Below are positions 9,060-16,147 of a stretch of 64,000 bases of DNA, one piece after another; the stretch's first letter is position 1; every line of letters begins with the position of its first letter. The stretch spans positions 39,522 to 103,521 of the forward strand of contig NZ_DGUZ01000023.1 of the NCBI RefSeq assembly GCF_002394865.1. The letters are read 5' to 3'. The position numbers and the translations under genes were made by a program. A model generated the notes under the pieces. The model saw nothing but the letters and a program-made list of their open reading frames with translations. It made no database searches and had not been told where the DNA came from. Source of the stretch: Fibrobacter sp. UBA4297 (lineage in GTDB: Bacteria > Fibrobacterota > Fibrobacteria > Fibrobacterales > Fibrobacteraceae).

Positions 9060-9890
9060 TTATTTTTTCAAATCTTGTTTCTGTGTCAGCGGGAAAAGCT
9101 GCATATTCAGACGATAGACTTCGTCTGTGGCCGCATTTTTCCGAGCAATGGCAATGACTCTTTTACGGCAATCGGCAATTTCTTGCACGATTTCGTCGTA
9201 GCCATCTTTGGTGATGCCGAATGTGACACCGGAGAAATTTCGTTTATCCTGAGCCACACCCTCGATTGCTTCAAGCGCAAGCTCTCCCATTTGGCGGTGC
9301 ATTGTACGGACGGCCAACGGAGTCACTTCCATGCGGCCCGTCGTCAAGGATTTATTTGTTTGTACATAATTACCTTCGTCGTTCTTTTCAAGGAAACCTC
9401 CCTTGACCAAAAAATTCAGCACATCGCTGACTTCGGCGGCGGTAATTTCTGGGCGGCAGGCATGGGCAAGCGCAAGCGGCTTTGCACCAGGCATTGATGG
9501 CGCAAGTTCACGGATGACCGGATTTTTCCAGTTTTCGAAAAAGCGGAACGAATCGCCTTCCAAGATTTTAGCCTTGTGGGAGTCTGCAATTGCAAGCATC
9601 TTGTTGAATGCAGCCTTCTTCTCGGCATCCGTTTTGGCGTGGTCGAACTTGACCATTTCGGTGAAATATTCGCGTTCGTAATCGACCAAGCGCATAGCAT
9701 CTGCCACACGGGCGGTCGCCGAATCGCTCAAGTTAAAGCGGCCTTCACTCACGTATTTCAGATAAACACGCGAAGAGAATCCAGCTTCGTTTGCGAACTC
9801 TTGCCAAGTAAACGCGGATTTCGCCTTTTTATCGGCGTAATAATCCGCAATATACTGGCGATAGCTCGTATATTCTAGTATTTCTTTCAT
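9060..9890 (-). CDS. TIGR02147-family regulator-like protein (cassette 3)
   Basis: 276 residues from MKEILEYTSYRQY with AGGAGGAAAA directly before the ATG. The likely helix-turn-helix is at residues 25-75 (FTWQEFANEAGFSSRVYLKY), followed by the TIGR02147/DUF4423 region (ELAPSMPGAKPLA, HRQMGELALEAIEG). It is a third copy of the same gene pair arrangement. Unlike the other two, its TAA stop lies a few bases before the lipoprotein's AGGAGG rather than inside it. The regulator role is inferred from the helix-turn-helix and the operon. Confidence 0.85.
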   Translation of the reverse strand: MKEILEYTSYRQYIADYYADKKAKSAFTWQEFANEAGFSSRVYLKYVSEGRFNLSDSATARVADAMRLVDYEREYFTEMVKFDHAKTDAEKKAAFNKMLAIADSHKAKILEGDSFRFFENWKNPVIRELAPSMPGAKPLALAHACRPEITAAEVSDVLNFLVKGGFLEKNDEGNYVQTNKSLTTGRMEVTPLAVRTMHRQMGELALEAIEGVAQDKRNFSGVTFGITKDGYDEIVQEIADCRKRVIAIARKNAATDEVYRLNMQLFPLTQKQDLKK

Positions 9891-9980
9891 TTTTCCTCCT
9901 TACGACAATCCCTAAATTTTTTCAGGGTCCGTAAAAACAAACGAATTGCGGCTCTTTTGTCCGTTTCGTTCTTGAAATCA

Positions 9981-10009
9981 AATATACAACATAAATTTTA
10001 AAATTGCAA
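9981..10009 (-). promoter_or_regulatory. Promoter of cassette 3
   Basis: Minus strand TTGCAA (10009-10004), a 17-nt spacer and TATATT (9986-9981), within a context (TAAATCTATTGCAA) that matches the promoters of cassettes 1 and 2. The leader is about 90 nt, longer than in the other two. Confidence 0.65.
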
Positions 10010-10130
10010 TAGATTTACAACACAAAATGTTTATTTTTACAAATTTTTAAAAGATTTTAGAAAATATTATAAAATTTTAAGCATTTTCCACAACACAAAT
10101 GTATTGTAGAAATGTTTTATTGATATAGAA

Positions 10131-10231
10131 AATGCCGACCCCGGAATAAATCCGGGGTGACAATGTAAAGGGAGATGCCCGCTCGGAGGCGGGCTTGACA
10201 AGATAACGAGATGCGCGGGTATTGCGCCCGC
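10131..10231. repeat. Cluster of three palindromic repeats
   Basis: Units are at 10131-10163 (ATGCCGACCCCGG...CCGGGGTGACA), 10170-10200 (GGAGATGCCCGC...GCGGGCTTGACA) and a degenerate one at 10207-10231 (GAGATGCGCGGG...CCCGCG). The last lies just after the helicase stop and could help end its transcript. The rest of 9891-10241 holds only the cassette 3 promoter and AT-rich DNA. Confidence 0.6.
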
Positions 10232-10241
10232 GAGCGAGATT

Positions 10242-11702
10242 TTACTGTTGCTGGGATTGCGATTCGCGCATGCGGCGGCGAGCGCGGGAACCCGGGCGAT
10301 TACGACGATGACGGCGACCGCCGTTCTGCGGATTCGGGGTGTTGTCAGCCGGAATGTTTTGCGCGTTCACGTTCTGGGCAGGATTGCGAGAAATCTGCTC
10401 GGAATTGTGCGGTGCATTGTTAGAATTCTGCTTTCCGTGATTTCCTTTGCGATTGCCGCGATTATTGCGAGTTTCCGCAGCGCGAGTCTCAGCTTCTTCG
10501 CGCGATATGCGACCGCGAGAATTGCGCATCAAACTTTCGGCGGTCTCCTTTTGCGGAGGCGGCAGCTTTTCGTAAATGCTCTGATCGCCTTCCGGGATTT
10601 TCACACGCGTAAGCTTTTCAATTCCACGCAAATCGGATTCTTCATCCGGAGAGCAGAACGAAATGGCAACGCCTTCCTTCCCTGCACGGGCCGTACGGCC
10701 AATGCGATGCACAAACGTTTCATGTTCATTCGGCAAGTCGTAATTGAACACATGGCTCACATCATCCACGTCAATGCCACGCGCTGCAATATCTGTTGCC
10801 ACAAGCACTCGAATTTGTTCACACTTGAAATTTCCGAGAGCTTCTTGACGGCGGTTCTGGCTCTTGTTCCCGTGAATAGCGGCACACTTGATGCCCGCCT
10901 TTTCAAGCACGCGCACAATTTTATCTGCACCATGCTTTGTACGACAGAAGACTAGCACCTTTTTCATTTCAGGGTGTTCCGCCAAGAGTTCCTTGAGGAG
11001 AGCCCCCTTGCGGCGCTTGTCAATGCGGTAAAGCTCCTGACGGATACGTTCAATCGGAGTGCTCTGCGGAGCAACTTCAACACGCACGGGATTCGGGCGC
11101 AAAATCGTCGCGGCAAGTTTCGAAATTTCTTCCGGCATCGTAGCACTAAAGAACAAATTCTGTCGGTCTTGCGGGAGCATCGCGACGACTTTGCGGATAT
11201 CATGGATAAAGCCCATATCGAGCATGCGGTCAGCTTCGTCAAGCACAAAGAATTCAAGCTTCTTGAGCGACACGGCTTTTTGTCCAATCAAATCCAACAA
11301 ACGTCCTGGGGTAGCGACAAGCACATCGACACCGCGAATAAGCTTTTGCTTTTGCGGATTGTCGTTCACGCCACCAAAAATGCACGCCGTCGAAATCGCC
11401 GTGAACTGCGCATAATCCTTGAAGCAGTCTTCCACCTGGATGGCAAGCTCACGTGTCGGCAACAAAATCAAAGCACGACAAGTTTTGGGAGAACGGAACT
11501 TCCCGGAATCCAAAAGTCGCTGCAAAATCGGGAGAGCAAAAGCAGCCGTCTTGCCGGTTCCCGTCTGGGCAATTCCCAAGAGATCCTTGCCTTCGAGAAG
11601 GCTCGGGATGGAACGTTCTTGAATCGGGGTCGGGGTTTCGTAACCAACAGCGCGGACGGCCCGCTGCAACGGATTTGCCAAAGGAAGTTCTTCAAATTTC
11701 AT
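10242..11702 (-). CDS. rhlE: DEAD-box RNA helicase, RhlE-like
   Basis: 486 residues from the ATG at 11702; a TTG three codons upstream is also possible. Helicase motifs occur in order: Q motif (YETPTPIQERSIP), Walker A AQTGTGKT, PTRELA, DEAD (VLDEADRMLDMGF), SAT (FFSATMP), ATDIAARGID and HRIGRTARAG. The N-terminal sequence resembles RhlE proteins. The C-terminal ~100 residues are Asn/Arg/Gln-rich and basic, typical of RNA-binding tails. It should unwind structured RNA in the cytoplasm, in ribosome assembly or mRNA decay. TATCTT ends 8 nt before the ATG and no ribosome site is visible, so the message may be leaderless. Confidence 0.9.
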   Translation of the reverse strand: MKFEELPLANPLQRAVRAVGYETPTPIQERSIPSLLEGKDLLGIAQTGTGKTAAFALPILQRLLDSGKFRSPKTCRALILLPTRELAIQVEDCFKDYAQFTAISTACIFGGVNDNPQKQKLIRGVDVLVATPGRLLDLIGQKAVSLKKLEFFVLDEADRMLDMGFIHDIRKVVAMLPQDRQNLFFSATMPEEISKLAATILRPNPVRVEVAPQSTPIERIRQELYRIDKRRKGALLKELLAEHPEMKKVLVFCRTKHGADKIVRVLEKAGIKCAAIHGNKSQNRRQEALGNFKCEQIRVLVATDIAARGIDVDDVSHVFNYDLPNEHETFVHRIGRTARAGKEGVAISFCSPDEESDLRGIEKLTRVKIPEGDQSIYEKLPPPQKETAESLMRNSRGRISREEAETRAAETRNNRGNRKGNHGKQNSNNAPHNSEQISRNPAQNVNAQNIPADNTPNPQNGGRRHRRNRPGSRARRRMRESQSQQQ

Positions 11703-11715
11703 ACTGCGCAAAGAT

Positions 11716-11740
11716 AGAAAAAGAGAGGCTCACGCCTCTC
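11716..11740 (-). terminator. Intrinsic terminator after the GGDEF gene
   Basis: Minus strand GAGAGGC, a short GTGA loop region, GCCTCTC, then TTTTTCT, 7 nt after the GGDEF stop. Its end overlaps the presumed promoter of the helicase gene. Confidence 0.8.
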
Positions 11741-11746
11741 GAAAGG

Positions 11747-12904
11747 TCAACGCTTACGGCGATTCATTTCGGCATGCGCGGCATAGAACGCTTCTTTATC
11801 CTCGTACATGCGCTCATCAACAGCGTTAATAAAGGCATCTGCACTTTCGTTCTTCATGTCGAACTTGTGGAATCCAACGGAAATAAAAAGTTTGTAAGGT
11901 TTGTCCGTTTCTTTATTGAATTTATCAAAAGAGTGGCGAATTCGAGCAAGGCAATTTTCTATCGCAACGTCATCTTGAGTATTCAACAAAATAATAAATT
12001 CATCGCCCGCATAGCGAACTACGCTACCTGCGTTACCCACCGCCGATTTCAGGATTCGGGCCGTTATCACCAACGCATCGTCACCCACCGCATGGCCTAA
12101 TTCATCGTTGATACGCTTGAACCCATTCAAGTCAATCATGATACCCGTAATGTTCAACTTCGTCCGGTCCGTAAGTTTGTCCAACAGGTAATTCAAATAG
12201 GAACGGTTAAAAAGACCTGTCAGTTGGTCATGGTAAATCATTTCGTTCTGGAGGCTCGCAAGCACGCCCGCAATCGAGACGGCTATACTTGTCGGAATCA
12301 CAGAAATGCCATAATAAAGCGACTGCACCACGCCACCGATGAGAATCGGCGCGAGATAAACCCAAATCGGGAAAAACTTGAGAATGCCGCCTTTTGCCTT
12401 CGCCCTAAAGTAAACAACAAGGCTATAAACGACAAACAGGTAATCCACCACCAAAAAGAAGGCGTACAGATTAGTTCTCGAATAAAGGTTGTTCTCGTCG
12501 ATAGAAAATACAATCGGCGTAAAGAGATTTATCAAGAGCAAAGTAATGCCCACAGCGACAATTGAGTCGAGCACAATTCTAGAACGGCGCGGAATTCCTC
12601 CATTCAAATGATAAGACAGGAAGCGTACCCAGAAAAAGCTCGCAAGCATATTCGCCGCAAAAAGCCAAGAGCTCGTCACGTAGACCGAAATCTTGGGGAG
12701 AATTCCCGGCACGCCCTTCATCGTATAGGAAATCGGATCCGCGATGCAACTCGTCAACGACAAAAACATCATCATCAACAAATTCTTGTCAGCACGGCTT
12801 CGCGTCTGGAATCGCCACAAATTACATACAATCATAACCGCAATCAGGACTATACCGATTACGTTAGTAACATAAATGCTTTCTAGATTAAATAACGGCT
12901 CCAT
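11747..12904 (-). CDS. Membrane-anchored GGDEF protein, probable diguanylate cyclase
   Basis: 385 residues. The N-terminal half (about 10-205) has six or so hydrophobic segments, forming a membrane sensor-like region without a recognised domain. The C-terminal GGDEF domain (about 215-375) has DQLTGLFNRSYL, DLNGFKRINDELGH and an active-site loop RYAGDEF, a tolerated variant of GGDEF. The inhibitory RxxD site expected just before the loop is replaced by GNAG, so product inhibition is probably absent. It likely makes cyclic di-GMP at the inner membrane. A perfect 9-bp dyad lies upstream at 12921-12941. Confidence 0.85.
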   Translation of the reverse strand: MEPLFNLESIYVTNVIGIVLIAVMIVCNLWRFQTRSRADKNLLMMMFLSLTSCIADPISYTMKGVPGILPKISVYVTSSWLFAANMLASFFWVRFLSYHLNGGIPRRSRIVLDSIVAVGITLLLINLFTPIVFSIDENNLYSRTNLYAFFLVVDYLFVVYSLVVYFRAKAKGGILKFFPIWVYLAPILIGGVVQSLYYGISVIPTSIAVSIAGVLASLQNEMIYHDQLTGLFNRSYLNYLLDKLTDRTKLNITGIMIDLNGFKRINDELGHAVGDDALVITARILKSAVGNAGSVVRYAGDEFIILLNTQDDVAIENCLARIRHSFDKFNKETDKPYKLFISVGFHKFDMKNESADAFINAVDERMYEDKEAFYAAHAEMNRRKR

Positions 12905-12920
12905 ATTTCCAACCTGCTCC

Positions 12921-12941
12921 CTAATTATACATTATAATTAG
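12921..12941. promoter_or_regulatory. Dyad in the promoter region of the GGDEF gene
   Basis: CTAATTATA, CAT, TATAATTAG: perfect 9-nt arms around a 3-nt centre, 17 nt upstream of the ATG. It contains a TATAAT-like -10 on the minus strand, so it may be an operator overlapping the promoter. Confidence 0.45.
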
Positions 12942-13008
12942 GCAATCTTGGCAATAAGGGTTCCGCAGAAAAACGCTTTTTGCAACAAAAAAAAGAAGTT
13001 TCAAGAAA

Positions 13009-13695
13009 TTATTTAGGACTTTTCTGGCGTCCAAAACTCCCGATAGGGTATTTCACCACCAAAGTTGCCGCCTTGTTGCCGAGGAACTGGATAACCTCCA
13101 CCATCGCAATGATGATAACGACCGATTCGATCATTACGTCAGTACGGAAACGCTGGTAGCCATAACGGATGGCTAGATCACCAAGACCTCCCCCACCGAT
13201 TGCCCCCGCCATCGCCGAATAGCCAATCAGCGTGATTATAGTCAAAGTAACACCAGAAATAATCGATGGAAGCGCTTCGGGAATCAACACTTTTCGCACC
13301 ACCTGACGTTTGGATGCGCCCATGGCAACAGCCGCCTGGATTACGCCCTTGTCCACCTCGTTCAACGCCGTTTCGGTCAAGCGCGCAATAAAAGGAGCCG
13401 CCGCAATGGATAGCGGAATAATCGTTGCCTCAGTTCCAATCGCCGTACCCAACACCACACGGGAAAGCGGGAACAGCACAATCATCAAAATCACGAACGG
13501 GAACGAACGCAGCACATTCACGATACGGCTAATTAATTGATACGGAATAATTTTGGGAGCGATACCGCGCGGGGATGTGACAAATAAGAAAATTCCAAGA
13601 GGAAATCCGAGAAGTATCGCGAACAACGTTGAAAAGAAAACCATGACGACAGTTTCCCAAGTCGATTGCAAAACCAGTTCTGTTATAGGACTCAT
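13009..13695 (-). CDS. metI: Methionine ABC transporter permease MetI
   Basis: 228 residues with about five hydrophobic segments and the permease signature ASKRQVVRKVLIPEALPSIISG, which docks the ATPase. The length is normal for MetI. Its start overlaps the metN stop by 4 nt (ATGA), and it is the last gene of metQ-metN-metI. It forms the inner-membrane channel for methionine import. Closely related NlpA/MetQ-type systems import other small substrates, so methionine is inferred from overall similarity and the gene set. Confidence 0.9.
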   Translation of the reverse strand: MSPITELVLQSTWETVVMVFFSTLFAILLGFPLGIFLFVTSPRGIAPKIIPYQLISRIVNVLRSFPFVILMIVLFPLSRVVLGTAIGTEATIIPLSIAAAPFIARLTETALNEVDKGVIQAAVAMGASKRQVVRKVLIPEALPSIISGVTLTIITLIGYSAMAGAIGGGGLGDLAIRYGYQRFRTDVMIESVVIIIAMVEVIQFLGNKAATLVVKYPIGSFGRQKSPK

Positions 13696-14501
13696 CTTTT
13701 GTTCACCTCGTAACCTTGAGCCTGCAAATAAGCGATAGCGGAATCCACTGTGATTTCTTCGCGACGGATGTTCGACAAAAATTCACGAGTGATTTCGTGC
13801 CTGGGCGAACGGAAAACATCCGACACCGCACCCGTCTCGATAACGTAACCTTTGTCTACAACAGCGACATATTGGCAAGCATCGCGCACCACTTCCATCT
13901 GGTGCGTAATCATCACCACTGTGAGATTCATTCCTGCGTGGATTTTCTTAATCAAGTCCAAAATTTCGTGAGTCGTCTGCGGGTCGAGCGCACTCGTCGC
14001 TTCGTCGCAAAAAAGAATGTTCGGCCGCGGCGCCAAGGCACGTGCAATCGCCACGCGCTGTTTTTGACCGCCCGAAAGTGTTGTAATCGGCGACTTCTCG
14101 CGGTCTTCAAGGCCCACAAGCGCAAGCATCTCTTTGACGCGAGCGTCGATATCGCGGCGGTTCCAACCGGCAAGTTCCAGCGGGAACGCCACATTCTTGC
14201 CTGCCGTGCGAGAATTGAACAAATTAAAATTCTGGAAAATCATTCCGATTTCGAGCCTACGGCGGTTCAGCTCTTTTTTGGGCAAATGGTCCACACGAAC
14301 GCCATCGTAATAGACCTCGCCCCTATCGGGAGTTTCTAACAAACTCGCAAGCCGCAACAGCGAAGATTTGCCAGCCCCGCTCTTGCCGATAATGCCGATG
14401 ATGGAATTATCAGGAAAATCAAGGGACACATCCTTGACTGCCGTGACGCTTGCGCGTTTTGTCGTGTATGTTTTATTGAGATGTTCGAGCCTAAGCTGCA
14501 T
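13692..14501 (-). CDS. metN: Methionine ABC transporter ATP-binding protein MetN (short form)
   Basis: 269 residues. Walker A GKSGAGKSS, the signature LSGGQKQRVAIARALA, Walker B ILFCDEATSALD and the H-loop MITHQME are all present. MetN usually has about 340 residues because of a C-terminal NIL (ACT-like) domain that senses methionine; here only ~25 residues follow the ATPase core (EEITVDSAIAYLQAQGYEVNKR lies at the end), so the regulatory domain is missing. It overlaps metI by 4 nt and begins 9 nt after metQ. Confidence 0.9.
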   Translation of the reverse strand: MQLRLEHLNKTYTTKRASVTAVKDVSLDFPDNSIIGIIGKSGAGKSSLLRLASLLETPDRGEVYYDGVRVDHLPKKELNRRRLEIGMIFQNFNLFNSRTAGKNVAFPLELAGWNRRDIDARVKEMLALVGLEDREKSPITTLSGGQKQRVAIARALAPRPNILFCDEATSALDPQTTHEILDLIKKIHAGMNLTVVMITHQMEVVRDACQYVAVVDKGYVIETGAVSDVFRSPRHEITREFLSNIRREEITVDSAIAYLQAQGYEVNKR

Positions 14502-14510
14502 TGATGCAAT

Positions 14511-15305
14511 CTAAAAAACGGGAACCACTTCGCCCTTGGTGTACTTGCCCTTAATCCAATTCTTGACCTTTTCGCTCTTGAGGGCGTTCACCAAGGCCTG
14601 AATCTTTGCAGACTTCTCGTTACCCGCCTTGACCGCAATAACATTCACGTAAGGCGAACTCGCATTTTCAACAAACAAACCATGAGATGATGCATTAAGA
14701 CCTGCCGGAATCGCATAGTTGCCGTTGATGGCTGCCGCATCCACATCCTGCAAAATGCGCGGGAGCGAAGCAGCCTCCAGTTCCTTGAACTTCAGCTTTT
14801 TCGGATTCTCGGTAATATCAATGGGAGTTGCAGTGATGCCAGACTTTGGATCAAGCTTAATAAGGCCAGCAGCCTGCAACAAAAGCAAGGCGCGCCCTTC
14901 GTTGGTCGGGTCGTTCGGAATCGCAATCGTTGCACCTTTCTTCAAATCCGCAAGCGATTTGACCTTTTTCTTGGAATTCTTCGACGGATAAACTGCGAAA
15001 GGTTCCACATGAATGCCGCCCGCATTCACAAGATGCGTTCCCTTTTCTTTATTGAAACTTTCGAGGTAAGGCAAATGCTGGAAGTAATTGGCATCTAATT
15101 CGCCAGATTCCAGCGTCTCGTTCGGAGTCACGTAATCTGTGAACTCAACAACCTTGAGTTCATAACCCGCCTTGGCAAGGTCATCCTTAACCAAGTTCAA
15201 GATGGAAGCATGCGGCTCCGGAGTCGCACCAACCTTGATGACTTCGGCAGAAAACGTAGCAATAGCGGCAAAAGCAACAGACAAAATAATCTTACTGATA
15301 TTCAT
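14511..15305 (-). CDS. metQ: Methionine-binding protein MetQ
   Basis: 264 residues from MNISKIILSV, chosen because GGAGAG lies just upstream; the frame also extends to 15332. The signal peptide ends FSA-EVIK and contains no cysteine, so unlike most MetQ proteins it should be cut by signal peptidase I and be soluble in the periplasm. The body has NlpA/MetQ motifs (IKVGATPEPHASIL, DYVTPNETLESGELDANYFQHLPYL, GGIHVEPFAVYPSK). It is the first gene of the metQNI operon. Confidence 0.9.
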   Translation of the reverse strand: MNISKIILSVAFAAIATFSAEVIKVGATPEPHASILNLVKDDLAKAGYELKVVEFTDYVTPNETLESGELDANYFQHLPYLESFNKEKGTHLVNAGGIHVEPFAVYPSKNSKKKVKSLADLKKGATIAIPNDPTNEGRALLLLQAAGLIKLDPKSGITATPIDITENPKKLKFKELEAASLPRILQDVDAAAINGNYAIPAGLNASSHGLFVENASSPYVNVIAVKAGNEKSAKIQALVNALKSEKVKNWIKGKYTKGEVVPVF

Positions 15306-15332
15306 TTTTACTCTCCTATTTTTTTCGCACAA

Positions 15333-15361
15333 AAGATAGGATTAGCAAGAGTTATCAGCAA
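15333..15361 (-). promoter_or_regulatory. Candidate promoter of metQNI
   Basis: Minus strand TTGCTG (15361-15356), a 17-nt spacer and TATCTT (15338-15333), 28 nt upstream of the metQ ATG. Just upstream (15373-15400) are three CTATA/TATAG half-sites (CTATA-N6-TATAG-N7-CTATA) that could bind a regulator. No known riboswitch fold was recognised here. Confidence 0.45.
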
Positions 15362-15420
15362 GATATATTTAACTATAGCGTTTTATAGGATTTTTCTATA
15401 CGTATTTTGTGCAAAACGCT

Positions 15421-15870
15421 TTACGCTTGTTTCCAATGCTTTAGTTGCGAGAGGTGTTTGTCGAAAAAGGCGCGGCGTTCTGCGTCGGGAGTATTGTCGG
15501 GATTGGGCATGTGCGAAAGCAGAAAATCGAGGAGGACCGACTTGTCGTTGTAAACAAACTTACCGTCGGTATAGCACCACTTGCAATAATCTTCGTTGAA
15601 TTCGCCGCTGGGTTCACGGCTGATCATGGAATCTTCGCTGAGAGGCATTCCGCAGCATTGGCAGAAGAGTTGGCGTGGAGCGCCGAGCAACGTGTTGATG
15701 GACACGTCGAATTCACGGGAGATGACTTTGAGCATTTCGGTATTCGGCTGGGTTTCGCCAGTTTCCCAGCGGCTCACAGCTTGGCGCGTTACATGCAAGC
15801 GTTCGGCCATCTGGTCCTGGGTCAGGTTTTGATTTGAGCGCAACTTAAGCAAAACTTCTCGTACTTCCAT
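15421..15870 (-). CDS. XRE-family regulator with C-terminal zinc ribbon
   Basis: 149 residues from MEVREVLLKL with AGGAGAAT upstream; a longer frame to 15963 lacks a ribosome site. Residues 5-60 are an XRE helix-turn-helix (NLTQDQMAERLHVTRQAVSRWETGETQPN). Residues about 75-115 form a putative zinc ribbon (CCGMPLSED...YCKWCYTDGKFVY) with two Cys pairs. The combination is known from small cytoplasmic regulators of unassigned targets. It stands alone between metQ and alaS, so context does not reveal its target. Confidence 0.85.
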   Translation of the reverse strand: MEVREVLLKLRSNQNLTQDQMAERLHVTRQAVSRWETGETQPNTEMLKVISREFDVSINTLLGAPRQLFCQCCGMPLSEDSMISREPSGEFNEDYCKWCYTDGKFVYNDKSVLLDFLLSHMPNPDNTPDAERRAFFDKHLSQLKHWKQA

Positions 15871-16026
15871 AATATTCTCCTTTTGCAAATAAAATATTTT
15901 TAATCGTTTATCATTTCTTTTGACGAGTATAATATAGAACCAAGCTATAGCAAAAGCAAGCAACAGGCTGTTGCTTTTTTACGAGAGACGAGCAACCGAG
16001 AAGCGCGCGGCCCCCCCCCGGTCCAC

Positions 16027-16072
16027 AAACAAAAAAAAGGCGCCACGCATAAACGCGAGGAACACCTTTTAT
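16027..16072 (-). terminator. Terminator after alaS
   Basis: Minus strand hairpin beginning AAAGGTGTTCC and ending GGCGCCTTT, followed by TTTTTTTG. It lies about 75 nt past the alaS stop. Plus-strand poly-C (9 C) at 16012-16020 lies just beyond. Confidence 0.65.
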
Positions 16073-16076
16073 AGGA

Positions 16077-16106
16077 GGAGATTCCCGCTCGGAGGCGGGA
16101 ATGACA
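16077..16106. repeat. Intergenic palindromic repeat
   Basis: GGAGATTCCCGC...GCGGGAATGACA, a full member of the dispersed palindrome family, between the alaS stop and its terminator. Confidence 0.65.
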
Positions 16107-16147
16107 TGCTATTGTCGCGCGGTTTGTTTCCGCGCGAAACACTTTAA

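Noticed and set aside
15306..15420. Riboswitch upstream of metQ
   Set aside because: The 115-nt region is AT-rich with short CTATA half-sites only; no SAM aptamer motifs.
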